A stretch of DNA of 64,000 bases from Parendozoicomonas haliclonae (GTDB taxonomy: Bacteria > Pseudomonadota > Gammaproteobacteria > Pseudomonadales > Endozoicomonadaceae), in NCBI RefSeq assembly GCF_900174585.1, contig NZ_FWPT01000003.1, positions 248,001 through 312,000 on the forward strand, in the 5' to 3' direction. Shown here in pieces: positions 45,910-55,043 of the stretch. The stretch's first letter is position 1. Each line of letters starts with the position of its first letter. Under the pieces are notes generated by a model that searched no databases, had not been told where the DNA came from, and worked only from the letters and a program-made list of their open reading frames with translations. The translations under genes were made by a program, and so were the position numbers.

Positions 45910-45948
45910 TGGGGCGGAGCATCTCTGGAGAAAAGCATCTCCGCCCCA
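45910..45948 (+). terminator. Intrinsic terminator-like hairpin
   Basis: Arms TGGGGCGGAG / CTCCGCCCCA with a partly paired interior (CATC/GCAT), after the oligopeptidase stop. The T tract is weak (ACTTCTTCC). Confidence 0.6.
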
Positions 45949-46017
45949 ACTTCTTCCCACGGGCTGAATCTATACGGCTTTCAACTGCGTAAAAGCTCCC
46001 AACAAGAGGAGAAATTT

Positions 46018-46656
46018 ATGCCTAAAACCATTCTGGCTGTGGCCACTCTGCTGACCAGTTTTATCGTTGCCCCTGTTTCTGCAGAAACGCCTTCCCCCAA
46101 GACCAGTGAAGCTATCTTTGCCGGTGGTTGCTTCTGGTGCACAGAATCTGATTTCGAGAAGGTGAAGGGCGTACTGTCTGCGGAAAGCGGATACATCGGT
46201 GGCAAGGAAGAACAACCGACCTATCCACAGGTCTCTTCCGGCGTAACCGGCCATACTGAAGCCGTACGGGTCGTATACGACCCACAGCAGGTAAGCTACC
46301 CCGACCTTCTTTATGTGTTCTGGCGCAGTATTGACCCGACTGTTGAGAACCGTCAGTTCTGTGACCGGGGCGCCCAGTACCGCAGTGGTATTTTCTACAA
46401 CTCTTCTGAACAACAGCAGGCTGCCGAGGATTCCCTGAAAACCCTCCAGCAATCAGGAAGGTTCGCCAAAATTTATACCGAGCTGACCGAGGCAGGCACC
46501 TTCTGGCCAGCTGAGGAATACCACCAGGATTACTACAAGAAAAACCCGATTCGCTATAACTTCTACCGCACCCGCTGCGGCCGGGACAGCCGTCTGGAAG
46601 ACCTTTGGGGCAAAGAAGCCGGAACCCACCCGGCTTCCATGAGCAAAAACAGCTAA
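46018..46656 (+). CDS. msrA: Peptide methionine-(S)-sulfoxide reductase, exported
   Basis: A 212-residue protein with a signal peptide (TILAVATLLTSFIVAPVSA-E). The MsrA domain has GGCFWCTES with catalytic Cys38, SGYIGG, YPQVSSGVTGHTEAVRVVYDP and FWRSIDPTVENRQFCDRGAQYRSGIFY. It reduces methionine-S-sulfoxide in proteins; the signal peptide places it in the periplasm. A GAGGAG ribosome site precedes ATG 46018. Confidence 0.93.
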   Translation: MPKTILAVATLLTSFIVAPVSAETPSPKTSEAIFAGGCFWCTESDFEKVKGVLSAESGYIGGKEEQPTYPQVSSGVTGHTEAVRVVYDPQQVSYPDLLYVFWRSIDPTVENRQFCDRGAQYRSGIFYNSSEQQQAAEDSLKTLQQSGRFAKIYTELTEAGTFWPAEEYHQDYYKKNPIRYNFYRTRCGRDSRLEDLWGKEAGTHPASMSKNS

Positions 46657-46709
46657 CCGCCCGTCATGTAGAGCACCCCGTGGCCGATAGATAGGTCTCG
46701 GAGGTGCTT

Positions 46710-47522
46710 ATGCCAATTACCTGGACCAATGGTTATCCCTTTTTCTACCGTGTTGTGGGCCGTAAAACCCAGCAGCCCCCGATTGTTCTGATTCATGGGC
46801 TGGCTTCCAGCCACAAGGACTGGCTTCTGCAAATGCCGGCTCTCTGCCAGAACCGCCAGATCATTCTGGTCGACCTGCCCGGCCACGGCCGCAGCGGGTG
46901 TAAATCCAGCTACAACATCCCGGCCATGGCCGACGATATTTACCGCCTTTTAAATGAGCTGGGCATTCCGCAATGTGATGTGATGGCGATCTCTATGGGG
47001 GGAATGGTGGCGATGTCTCTGGCCTCCGCCCGCCCGGCTCAGGTTCGCAAGCTGATTCTGGTGAATACCGCCCCGTCTTTGCAGGATCTGGTGCCTTCCA
47101 TGCGTTACCTCTTGCCTCTGCGTAATATTATGGGTTTTATCCCCATGCCCATTCTGGCCAGAGCCCTGCTGCGCCATATGCTGCCGGGCCGAAAGCATGC
47201 GGCTGTTCGTCACCATGCTCTGAAATACTGGCAGCAGAATAACCCGACCCGACTGGCGCATATTCTGGGCTGCCTGACTGGCACCGATCTCTGGCCACAG
47301 CTTGAGGATATCCGGGCAGAAACCCTGATCATCCATGGCCAGCATGACAGTTTCAGCCTCGCCTCCGCTATGGCCATGTGCCGCACCATTCCCAAGGCGG
47401 AGATGATTACCGTCAAGAACTCCGGCCATGCCACCGTGGCTGATCAGCATGCTCGCTTTAATGAACTGATGACCGGTTTCCTCAACCATAAGCATCAGGT
47501 ATTGGAGCCTTTTCTACCTTAG
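46710..47522 (+). CDS. Alpha/beta-fold hydrolase
   Basis: A 270-residue hydrolase. It has the oxyanion segment PIVLIHGLASSHKDW (about 27-41), the nucleophile elbow AISMGGMVAMSL (Ser in SMG, about 95), the acid in IIHGQHDSFS and His in NSGHATVAD. The active-site set is complete; the substrate is unknown (esterase, lipase or epoxide-hydrolase relatives). The ATG at 46710 has GGAGG five bases upstream, better than the GTG at 46704. Confidence 0.87.
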   Translation: MPITWTNGYPFFYRVVGRKTQQPPIVLIHGLASSHKDWLLQMPALCQNRQIILVDLPGHGRSGCKSSYNIPAMADDIYRLLNELGIPQCDVMAISMGGMVAMSLASARPAQVRKLILVNTAPSLQDLVPSMRYLLPLRNIMGFIPMPILARALLRHMLPGRKHAAVRHHALKYWQQNNPTRLAHILGCLTGTDLWPQLEDIRAETLIIHGQHDSFSLASAMAMCRTIPKAEMITVKNSGHATVADQHARFNELMTGFLNHKHQVLEPFLP

Positions 47523-47543
47523 AAAAGATTCTTCCCCTGAAAG

Positions 47544-47574
47544 GGCAGTGTTATAGTCGCGCTATGACACTGCC
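47544..47574. repeat. Inverted repeat overlapping the recombinase start codon
   Basis: Arms GGCAGTGTTATAG (47544-47556) and CTATGACACTGCC (47562-47574) match at 12 of 13 positions around TCGCG. The right arm contains the ATG of the tyrosine recombinase gene. The geometry resembles paired recombinase-binding arms around a short core. It could equally be an autoregulatory operator or a start-sequestering hairpin. Confidence 0.6.
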
Positions 47575-48703
47575 TGATTTCACGCTTCCAGCTCCCACTG
47601 CCCTGCCGCAGTCCTCACCCGCTCCGAGCCACCAGCACACCAATAAACTGGGGGTCACCAGCGATCGGGATGCGCTTGCCCTGTTTTTACGTCGCGCCTC
47701 ACGCCGCTCTGCGGAAACCCTGCGCCGCTACACCCGGGAGCTGGTCCGTTTCACCCTGTTCCTGCGCCGGGAACGCCTGAAGAGCTATCAGGATTGTACA
47801 GTGGCGGATATCGAAGTGTATGTGAATTTCCTGCACCACCCTTGGCCTCACTGGCAGCAGCCCGGCATGGATCAGAGCAATCCTGAGAAGGTGTTCTTCC
47901 CCAACGCCATCCGGCCCGGCAAGAGCACCGACCAGATCATTACTGTGCTGAACAGTTTTTTCAGCTATCTGCAGGCCACCGGTTATTTGTCCGGCAACCC
48001 GGTACACGGCTTTGATAAAAGTGGAGAGAAGGTTGCACGAGGCCATGGCGAAACACGCTTCTTCTATGAGGATGAGTGGCAGCTGATCACCCAGGCGATC
48101 AGCCACTACCCGGATCACAAGCCCCGCCACAAGCTGGAGAAAGCCCGGCTGGCCTACATTCTCGGCATTGCCTATGGGCTGGGTCTGCGACAGTCGGAAA
48201 TGACCGGACACACCTGCAAGGACATAAAGCGTGACAGCTCCGGCCAGCTGGTGCTGGTGATTCACGGTAAAGGCCGTCGTCTACGACAGCTTCCAGTCAA
48301 CGACAATGTATTGAAGACCATTATCCGCTATCGCTCCCTGCACGGACTGGAGCCGTTTGCTCAGGATGATTTCCCACTGGCGCCCTGCCTGCGACCGGTT
48401 GCATCTGATGGTAGCTTCCGCGCGATGAGCTCGCGCCAGATGCGTAAGTGGTTTACCCAATTTATGGAGCACTGTGCCGAACAGACCGATGAAGATGGCG
48501 CAGAACTGGCCAGCCGGTTGCGCAGTAAAAGCTTTCACTCTCTAAGGCATACGACGCTTTCCCATCTGGCCCGCAGTATGGATATCGAAGATCTGGCCCT
48601 GTTCGCAGGCCATGAGGCGATCACCACAACGCAGCAATATTACACGCCGGAGAAACAACGTCTGCGTGAATTAACCCGCGACCATGGACTGCTATCCGAG
48701 TGA
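47564..48703 (+). CDS. Tyrosine recombinase / site-specific integrase (orphan)
   Basis: A 379-residue recombinase. The N-terminal SAM-like core-binding domain (about 40-150) begins after ALALFLRRASRRSAETLRRYTREL. The catalytic domain has Arg in YGLGLRQSEMTG, Lys in VIHGKGRRLR, HSLRHTTLSHLARSM, GHEAITTTQQYY and the nucleophilic Tyr in TQQYYTPEKQRL. The full R-K-H-R-H-Y set appears present. No phage, cassette or tRNA end adjoins it, so it is not obviously an island integrase. Its neighbour is a palindrome over its own start. Confidence 0.87.
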   Translation: MTLPDFTLPAPTALPQSSPAPSHQHTNKLGVTSDRDALALFLRRASRRSAETLRRYTRELVRFTLFLRRERLKSYQDCTVADIEVYVNFLHHPWPHWQQPGMDQSNPEKVFFPNAIRPGKSTDQIITVLNSFFSYLQATGYLSGNPVHGFDKSGEKVARGHGETRFFYEDEWQLITQAISHYPDHKPRHKLEKARLAYILGIAYGLGLRQSEMTGHTCKDIKRDSSGQLVLVIHGKGRRLRQLPVNDNVLKTIIRYRSLHGLEPFAQDDFPLAPCLRPVASDGSFRAMSSRQMRKWFTQFMEHCAEQTDEDGAELASRLRSKSFHSLRHTTLSHLARSMDIEDLALFAGHEAITTTQQYYTPEKQRLRELTRDHGLLSE

Positions 48704-48833
48704 TAGATAACCGAAGCTTATTAACAGTCCGCTGTTTATCTGTTTTTTTCCCTTAAGGAAGCTACCCGCACCACTATCTTTCGTGTATTATCGCGCCCTC
48801 AAAACTTTTCGTGTAGTAACATCAGGACTCGAC

Positions 48834-49109
48834 ATGAACAAGAAAGAGCTGATTGAGGCAGTTGCCGAACAAGCTGATCTGCCAAAGAGCAAAGCTGAAC
48901 AGGCTGTGAATGCGTTCCTGAGCGCAACCCAGACTGCACTGGTGAACGGTGAATCCGTTCAGCTGATCGGCTTTGGTACTTTCGCAGTTGCTGAGCGTGC
49001 AGCGCGTAAGGGCCGTAACCCTCAGACTGGTCAGGAAATCGAGATCCCTGCATCTCGCGTTCCACAGTTCAAGGCCGGTGCCAAGCTGAAGGAAGCTGTT
49101 AACGCTTAA
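48834..49109 (+). CDS. HU-family nucleoid protein
   Basis: A 91-residue HU-type protein. It has [29 protein letters not shown] (dimerising helices), [41 protein letters not shown] (beta arms with the Pro at the tip) and a C-terminal helix. It bends and compacts DNA as a dimer. The closest pattern is HupB/HU-beta; alpha and beta are not separable by eye. It has its own terminator. Confidence 0.92.
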   Translation: MNKKELIEAVAEQADLPKSKAEQAVNAFLSATQTALVNGESVQLIGFGTFAVAERAARKGRNPQTGQEIEIPASRVPQFKAGAKLKEAVNA

Positions 49110-49125
49110 TCGTGTTAACAAAAAC

Positions 49126-49158
49126 AAAAAAAGAGCATTTTATATGCTCTTTTTTTGT
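49126..49158. terminator. Intrinsic terminator after the HU gene
   Basis: AAAAAAAGAGCAT / ATGCTCTTTTTTT arms around a short AT loop; bidirectional. Confidence 0.88.
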
Positions 49159-49201
49159 ATCTGCTTTTTGATATCGGCAATGTGCCAAAGCGATCTGCGG
49201 A

Positions 49202-49531
49202 TCAGTGCATAACCTTGATAACGTCCAGCAGGGCTTTCTTGTGGCGGGTGTTGAGGCGGGGCAGCATGCGGTTGATTTCATCATCCAGATCATCATCGCT
49301 GACTTCATCATTATTGGTGGTGATGTACTGGTTACCACGTCCTGTTGCCAGCCATTCAAAAGAGACTTCCAGCACTTCAGCCATCTTACGGAGATTATCC
49401 AGGCTGGGGCGGCTCATATCGGTTTCCCACTGCGCCAGAGCACTTCTTGAGACCCCGATCAAATCGGCAAGTGCCTGCTGAGACAGACGCTTCTCCCTCC
49501 GGGTCTTTATTAGTCGAATAGTCAGAGTCAT
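49202..49531 (-). CDS. XRE-family helix-turn-helix regulator
   Basis: A 109-residue regulator. Its Cro/C1-type HTH lies at residues 5-62 (IRLIKTRREKRLSQQALADLIGVSRSALAQWETDMSRPSLDNLRKMAEVLEVSFEWLATG), as in phage repressors and toxin-antitoxin regulators. A short acidic C-terminus follows (NNDEVSDDDLDDEINRML). No toxin partner is visible. It is convergent with the HU gene. Confidence 0.88.
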   Translation of the reverse strand: MTLTIRLIKTRREKRLSQQALADLIGVSRSALAQWETDMSRPSLDNLRKMAEVLEVSFEWLATGRGNQYITTNNDEVSDDDLDDEINRMLPRLNTRHKKALLDVIKVMH

Positions 49532-49717
49532 AACTGCGCTCCCTTGATCCTTGTATGTGTTACAGCTCCTTCCAGCACTCCTGACTCCCCGACCCGTCTG
49601 ACTCTTCCCTTATCCCTGCCAGTCTTCATCCAGCACAGGTCTGATCTATAGTCCAGAGACAAGCTTGTAACGGGTCAACCGGAAAGGCTGAAGCCATAAA
49701 TCGCTCACAGGATTAGA

Positions 49718-50626
49718 ATGCCGTTCGATCAAGAAGTTCCCTGCAGAAGACAGCGGCAGTCAGCCAAGCTGCTGATCTGGTTACTGTTACTGTCCCTCTG
49801 CCTGCCGGTCTGGGCGAACAAAGATCACCAGAAGGCGGCAAACAAACCGGATTCACTGCGCATCGGTACGTGGAACCTGGAGTGGTTTCGCCCTGACTAT
49901 CGCCCTGATCAGCCCCAAAGACGCTCAAACAAGGACTTTCAGGCGCTGGCCGCGATTATCCATGAGATCGAGCCCGACATCCTGGCGATTCAGGAAGCCT
50001 CCTCTGAAACCTTTTTGGGGAAAATTATCAACCCCGACCAATATACGACGGTTCTTGAAAATAGAGACAACGACCAGCGGGCCGGGTTTCTCATACGAAA
50101 GTCTATAGCCTGGACCCGCCACCCTGATCTCAATCTGGATCTGGGTCATCAAGGGCTGCGCCGGGGTGTTCATATTGAAGTGCCGTTAAAACAGGGAAGT
50201 CTGCATTTGTTGTCTATTCATCTGGCTTCCGGCTGCTGGCAGGGCTCACCGGACAGCAGCAAGAAAGGCTGCCTGAGACTGAAGCGCCAGTTCCCGGCAC
50301 TGAAAAACTGGCTCAGTTCGGCAGCAAAAGACACTGACCAGGTTGTTATCCTGGGTGACTTTAACCGTCGCCTTTCCAGGCAGGATACCCTCTGGAAACA
50401 GCTCTCCTCGGCGGCAAAATCACACCACAATCTGCAACTGTTAACGGAACAGATCACCAGCCACTGCCCCTCTAAAAGAAAACCCGGCCGGTTGATTGAC
50501 CATATCCTGCTCAGCTCAGTATCCAAAACTGCCCCTCAGGTGATTGAATATACCTGGCCAGCCAGCCTGCACCGTGAGCGTCACCTGTCCGACCACTGCC
50601 CTCTTTATATGGACTTCCTACCTTGA
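49718..50626 (+). CDS. Exported endonuclease/exonuclease/phosphatase (DNase I-like) protein
   Basis: A 302-residue protein with a signal-like segment (LLIWLLLLSLCLPVWA-N, about 18-33). It then has the EEP fold: LRIGTWNLEWF (Asn), DILAIQEASS (catalytic Glu), ILGDFNRR (Asp/Asn) and the C-terminal HLSDHCPLYMDF (Asp-His). All metal and catalytic positions are present. It may be a periplasmic or secreted nuclease or phosphodiesterase. The start could be the ATG at 49718; no stronger ribosome site is visible. Confidence 0.85.
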   Translation: MPFDQEVPCRRQRQSAKLLIWLLLLSLCLPVWANKDHQKAANKPDSLRIGTWNLEWFRPDYRPDQPQRRSNKDFQALAAIIHEIEPDILAIQEASSETFLGKIINPDQYTTVLENRDNDQRAGFLIRKSIAWTRHPDLNLDLGHQGLRRGVHIEVPLKQGSLHLLSIHLASGCWQGSPDSSKKGCLRLKRQFPALKNWLSSAAKDTDQVVILGDFNRRLSRQDTLWKQLSSAAKSHHNLQLLTEQITSHCPSKRKPGRLIDHILLSSVSKTAPQVIEYTWPASLHRERHLSDHCPLYMDFLP

Positions 50627-50696
50627 GCCTCTGAGCTAGCCGCAAGAAGAGAAAAGGCGTAAGGTCAAAACTCACGACCAGATACGATTGTATAAA

Positions 50697-51626
50697 ATGG
50701 ATAATCAGACTGCGGCCCGTATTCAAATACGCGATCAGCTTATCGCCCTCATTTCCGCCAAGGACCATTTCCGGGAAGCGCTTCTGGCAGATCAATCCCT
50801 GCCAATCTGGCTTATGGAGGAGCACTGCGATGACGGTGGCGGTGGCGATGGCCATACCCGCAACGCAGATTTGCGAAGACATGTTGCGGATATCTGCCTG
50901 CGGCTGACCTATGCACCAGATCAGCCCGGGCAGGAAACCCAAAAGCTGACCGGTCTGGTTGGCATCTCCGCCTCAACACTGAAGCTGGGTGAAGACCTCA
51001 ACACCAGCAAACTGCTGTTCAAAGAGTCCATCCAGGCCTATCGAAAACAGTTTGGTAGCAGTTTTGAGATGACCGACCTTAGCTCAAGGGAGCTACGGGA
51101 AACTATTCTCGGCCGCATGAATATTCAACATATTCATTTTGTGCAGTGCTACCGGCAGTTAAAGCTATTCCCTATTCCGCCAAAACGGGTTGGCTTTAGC
51201 TGGGCCAATGCCACCCATGGCAGTGTCCGACTGACGGCAACAAAAGCCATTGACCACCTGCGCAGCAAATACACCCCCGGTCAGGGATTGTTTGAGGATA
51301 TTCAGATTTTGCAGAACCTGCCTGAGAATCAGGAAGTGGTTATCAAGCGGCCACTAGTACCCCACTTGCGAGCCAATCTGACCTGGCCAGAGGAGATCAA
51401 ACGCCTTAGGGCCAACAACCCAGAGATTCGTAAGGACTGGCCAGGGCAGGTAAATGCGCCTCTGCCACTGTTTATGCAACTCGAAGAAGGAGAAGAGCTG
51501 CCGGCCTTTAACCAGATCAAACCCAGAGATCCGGATAATAAGCCGGAGCGCCAACAGCGCAATGATCGTCGGCTGGTACCACTCTCCAACCGACCAGGAT
51601 CACTGATCTTTACCCGAATCGGTTAA
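50697..51626 (+). CDS. tus: Replication terminus site-binding protein (Tus homologue)
   Basis: A 309-residue protein, the same length as Escherichia coli Tus. The C-terminal half aligns by eye with Tus: CYRQLKLFPIPPKRVGFSWAN matches [20 protein letters not shown], and NLPENQEVVIKRPLVP matches ALPQNAKLKIKRPVKV. A shared TWP/W region and the stretch before PDNKPER follow. Tus binds Ter sites as a monomer and stops replication forks from one side. ATG 50697 is chosen over TTG 50688. The presence of tus suggests that Ter sites exist in this genome. I found no convincing Ter site nearby. Confidence 0.8.
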   Translation: MDNQTAARIQIRDQLIALISAKDHFREALLADQSLPIWLMEEHCDDGGGGDGHTRNADLRRHVADICLRLTYAPDQPGQETQKLTGLVGISASTLKLGEDLNTSKLLFKESIQAYRKQFGSSFEMTDLSSRELRETILGRMNIQHIHFVQCYRQLKLFPIPPKRVGFSWANATHGSVRLTATKAIDHLRSKYTPGQGLFEDIQILQNLPENQEVVIKRPLVPHLRANLTWPEEIKRLRANNPEIRKDWPGQVNAPLPLFMQLEEGEELPAFNQIKPRDPDNKPERQQRNDRRLVPLSNRPGSLIFTRIG

Positions 51627-52186
51627 ACCCCTTCATCCAAGCGCAGACGGGTAAAAATAGCTTCGACCACCCCCCAGTCCTTATCCCAATACTCGGACTG
51701 GGTCTCGAAGGTAAACACATAGAGAGTTCCGGTCTGGGTATTGCGGATCAGCAGATTAAATTTACGCAGTGCCGCCGGTACCCGCTCCACATGCAGTGAT
51801 GTGGCCGCAGTACTGCGTAAAACTCCCGATTTGTGGTTCCAGATATCCAGCACCTTGCCGTTACGGCCTAGCTCCTGCATAAACAGCTCGGTATGGCGTT
51901 CGGCAGAAAGACCAGTCTGCCCTTCCATATTGGTCAGAATATTAATGCGAATCTGGGGTGGAACCTTGCGATTGTGCTGGTCTGGCATCAGTTGATATTT
52001 CAGCACCTTGGCATTATCAAGCTGCTTCAGTTGCCAGCCATCCGGCACCAGAAAATAACATTCGATGGATTTACAGGCTTGCCAGGAGTAACCGGGAGGA
52101 GCCAGATCATTCGCCCCGGCAAAAGACCCGATTAAAGAGAGAAGAAAAAGAACAGGAAGACACCGTGCCGGCAATGATTGAGTCAT
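51623..52186 (-). CDS. Exported protein of unknown function
   Basis: A 187-residue protein with a signal peptide (LPVLFLLSLIGSFAGA-N) and a mature domain of mixed alpha/beta pattern. Two cysteines (ACKSIEC, about 38-43) are close enough for a disulfide. I recognise no family. Its 3' end overlaps the tus stop by 4 bp in the convergent direction. Confidence 0.6.
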   Translation of the reverse strand: MTQSLPARCLPVLFLLSLIGSFAGANDLAPPGYSWQACKSIECYFLVPDGWQLKQLDNAKVLKYQLMPDQHNRKVPPQIRINILTNMEGQTGLSAERHTELFMQELGRNGKVLDIWNHKSGVLRSTAATSLHVERVPAALRKFNLLIRNTQTGTLYVFTFETQSEYWDKDWGVVEAIFTRLRLDEGV

Positions 52187-52278
52187 AACACTTCCACTGT
52201 GTTTAATAGGCAGACGATGTTTTTAGTTTAGGGGCTAATGGCTTTTCTGAAAGTCAGCCGCAGTTCCCCTTCTTGAAC

Positions 52279-52458
52279 TTACATCCTTCCCAACATGGTA
52301 GCGATTTCCATATAGGCGTAACGGCCAAGGAATAACCCAACGATACCCATAACACCAGCCAGAGCAGAAGGAGCAGGTATAGGCAGCTTTAACCAGCTAA
52401 ACAGTATGCCAATAAAAAAGCCGGTCACTGTTGCCAGAAAAACATCATACCAATACAT
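52279..52458 (-). CDS. XapX-domain small membrane protein
   Basis: A 59-residue protein with two hydrophobic segments and a conserved middle: VFLATVTGFFIGILFSWLK and LPIPAPSALAGVMGIVGLFLG. This is the XapX pattern. It lies 30 bp downstream of the nucleoside permease gene on the same strand, and XapX proteins are often found beside transporters. Function unknown. Confidence 0.82.
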   Translation of the reverse strand: MYWYDVFLATVTGFFIGILFSWLKLPIPAPSALAGVMGIVGLFLGRYAYMEIATMLGRM

Positions 52459-52488
52459 ACCTGCCCCCAGTTTTATGCAACCAACCTC

Positions 52489-53697
52489 TTAAATAAACAG
52501 ACCAGCCAACGCGCCACTCATAAGGTTGGATAAGGTACCGGCCAACACAGCCTTCAAGCCGAGCCCAGCGATATCGGCTCGACGATTCGGTGCCATAACG
52601 CCCAAGCCACCTAACAGAATCGCAATGGAAGACAGGTTGGCAAAGCCACACAGCGCAAAGGTGATAACAGCCTGAGTCTGTTGCGACAGGGTGTTTTTCA
52701 CGTCGATAAAATCTATAAACGCGACAAACTCATTCACAATCAGCTTCTGGCCAATCATGCTGCCGGCAATATTGGCTTCACTCCAGGGAATACCCAGCAG
52801 CCAGGCCAGAGGTGAGAACAGATACCCGAGAATTTCCTGAATATCGAGCTCCTGCTGGCCAAACAGACCACCAGCCCAGCCAACAATGCCGTTTAACAAG
52901 GCGATCAGGGCAATAAACGCCAGCAGCATGGCGCCGACATTCACTGCCAGCTTAAGACCGGAAGAAGCACCTGTGGCGGCAGCATCCAGAAGATTGGCAT
53001 GCTCAGCGGAATCCATAGGACCAATAGCATTCTGCGGCGTATCGGTTTCGGGAACGATAATCTTGGCCATCAGCAGGCCACCAGGGGCCGCCATAAAGCT
53101 GGCTGCAATCAGGTACCCCAGATCAACCCCAAGACTGGCATAACCGGCCAGTACCGAACCAGCCACCGAAGCCAGACCACCTACCATCACGGCAAACAGT
53201 TCAGAATGAGTCATGGTTGGAATATAAGGTCGCACCAGAAGCGGCGCTTCAGTCTGACCGACAAAGATATTACCTGTTGCAGAGATAGACTCGGTGCGAC
53301 TGGTTGCCAGAAACTTCTGCAAGCCACCACCAATAAAGCGAATCACCGCCTGCATAATGCCCAGGTGGTAGAGCACCGAGATCAGGGCTGAGAAGAAGAT
53401 AATCATCGGCAACACTTTAATGCCGAAGATAAAGCCCACCTTGGATGGGTCCGCCAGATTGCCAAACAGAAAGCTGATCCCGTCGTTGGCGTAATTCATC
53501 ACGTTCTGCACGGCACCGGATAAGCCGTTGAGCACATCCCGGCCAAAAGGTACCGCCAGTACAAAGCCTGCCAGCGCCATCTGAATCAGCAAGGCGCCAC
53601 CCACCGTGCGCCAGTTGATCGCCCTTCGATTCTCAGAGAACAACCAGGCAATAAACAGAAGTACCAGAATTCCAACCAAACTACTAAGGATCTTCAT
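52489..53697 (-). CDS. nupC: Concentrative nucleoside transporter (NupC type)
   Basis: A 402-residue CNT-family permease. It has the gating and core segments [72 protein letters not shown] (the G-Q-x-E-A-P nucleoside-binding motif) and the C-terminal [20 protein letters not shown]. It imports nucleosides with H+ or Na+. It is the first gene of an operon with xapX. Its promoter side borders the CRISPR region at 53.9 kb. Confidence 0.9.
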   Translation of the reverse strand: MKILSSLVGILVLLFIAWLFSENRRAINWRTVGGALLIQMALAGFVLAVPFGRDVLNGLSGAVQNVMNYANDGISFLFGNLADPSKVGFIFGIKVLPMIIFFSALISVLYHLGIMQAVIRFIGGGLQKFLATSRTESISATGNIFVGQTEAPLLVRPYIPTMTHSELFAVMVGGLASVAGSVLAGYASLGVDLGYLIAASFMAAPGGLLMAKIIVPETDTPQNAIGPMDSAEHANLLDAAATGASSGLKLAVNVGAMLLAFIALIALLNGIVGWAGGLFGQQELDIQEILGYLFSPLAWLLGIPWSEANIAGSMIGQKLIVNEFVAFIDFIDVKNTLSQQTQAVITFALCGFANLSSIAILLGGLGVMAPNRRADIAGLGLKAVLAGTLSNLMSGALAGLFI

Positions 53698-53874
53698 GGC
53701 GGGTATGGCTCACAGAAATAGAAGACCAGGGAAGGATTCAGGCTGGCAAACCACATCAACTGCCATAACCGACAGCACCAGACAGAACGACACAGCCGAA
53801 TCAAACATCCACGCAGAATAATAAGGGGACAATATAGGTGGTGATTTTTGATTGCGCCTGCAAAAGGCATATTC

Positions 53875-53937
53875 CCGAAAGTTATCAGCCGAGATATCCG
53901 ACTTGCACGGTGACAGCGGATCACGTACCGTCTTCCG
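53875..53937 (+). repeat. Left copy of the direct repeat flanking the CRISPR-Cas locus
   Basis: A 63-bp element that is repeated at 61792-61854 with 57 of 63 identical positions counted by eye. The central 30 bases (53902-53931) are identical. It runs directly into the first degenerate CRISPR repeat. It contains a promoter-like pair, TTGCAC-N17-TACCGT. Confidence 0.85.
53903..53931 (+). promoter_or_regulatory. Candidate array promoter in the left flank
   Basis: -35-like TTGCAC (53903-53908), 17-bp spacer, -10-like TACCGT (53926-53931). The -10 is weak, but both boxes and the spacing are perfectly conserved in the dusA-side copy. Transcription would enter the array on the plus strand. Confidence 0.45.
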
Positions 53938-53941
53938 ATGA

Positions 53942-54989
53942 CGCTGACGAGTTATCTAGACGAAGTAAGCTTTGATTCCGAGATCGGGGGCTGGGTGTCG
54001 TGCTTGTGGGAAACTTTCAGTTGCTACAAATAGAAATGTCGCTATGCAAATCTGCTCTAAGCTGGGTGTCGTGCTTGTGGGAAACTTTCAGTTGCTACCC
54101 AGACGAAGTAAGCTTTGATTCCCGAAATCAGTGGGGTCTTGGCAAGGCTATCACCCCTTTCAGTTGCTACCCAGACGAAGTAAGCTTTGATTCTCAAGGC
54201 TTTGGTTGATTCTTATAGGCCGGATGTCTTTCAGTTGCTACCCAGACGAAGTAAGCTTTGATTCATCCGGGGCTTCGACCTGAATATAACCTGGGTAGTT
54301 CTTTCAGTTGCTACCCAGACGAAGTAAGCTTTGATTCCGGCAACGAAGACGACTTCCTCGGCTGGTATACCGACTTTCAGTTGCTACCCAGACGAAGTAA
54401 GCTTTGATTCGGCCAAAGGCCTTCGTACACGCATTAACCAGGTGACTTTCAGTTGCTACCCAGACGAAGTAAGCTTTGATTCCTGGGAGACTCCAACCGA
54501 GAAGCTATGAGCCAGAAGCTTTCAGTTGCTACCCAGACGAAGTAAGCTTTGATTCCTTGGACACGCTGATCGGTATGGTGAACAAGACTTTCGCTTTCAG
54601 TTGCTACCCAGACGAAGTAAGCTTTGATTCAAACTTAATCCTGTTGGTAGTGACAGTATGCAAACTTTCAGTTGCTACCCAGACGAAGTAAGCTTTGATT
54701 CTGATTCACGCAGGCAACAGGGCGAAGCATGTTGAGCTTTCAGTTGCTACCCAGACGAAGTAAGCTTTGATTCCGGTGGCCCGCTGGGTTTTGCCTACCG
54801 TCCGGAAGCTTTCAGTTGCTACCCAGACGAAGTAAGCTTTGATTCGAAGGTACGGGCACCAATGGCAGCGTTTTACCCTCTTTCAGTTGCTACCCAGACG
54901 AAGTAAGCTTTGATTCAATCCAGTCCATCAGGCAAGCCCCGGGAATCGATCACTTTCAGTTGCTACCCAGACGAAGTAAGCTTTGATTC
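53942..54989 (+). CRISPR. Type II-B CRISPR array
   Basis: There are thirteen identical 37-bp repeats (first perfect copy 54085-54121, last 54953-54989). They begin CTTTCAGTTGCTACCC and end GTAAGCTTTGATTC, and are separated by twelve spacers of 34-38 bp. At the left end there is a degenerate repeat (53942-53978; the last 21 bases intact) and a truncated one (54014-54027; only its first 14 bases). The 5' TTTCAGTTGCT matches the start of the Francisella novicida type II-B repeat and gives the plus strand as the crRNA sense. Each crRNA would be spacer followed by the 5' part of the repeat. The sequence 54061-54084 repeats most of the first spacer. Confidence 0.97.
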
Positions 54990-55043
54990 CCTGCGGCTAA
55001 CCTCATGATTTGCAATGGAGAATTGCCAGAGTGGGGAGGGCAG

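Noticed and set aside
50683-50700. ACGATTGTATAAAATGG as a Ter site at the tus start
   Set aside because: Only TTGTA and a few A residues match the E. coli Ter consensus; too weak to claim.
54085-54121. A promoter inside each CRISPR repeat, as in some type II-C arrays
   Set aside because: The repeat 3' end (GCTTTGATTC) has no convincing extended -10 box.
54000-54691. Two short open frames (69 and 71 aa) across the CRISPR array
   Set aside because: They consist of translated repeats and spacers (SCYPDEVSFDS units); they are not genes.
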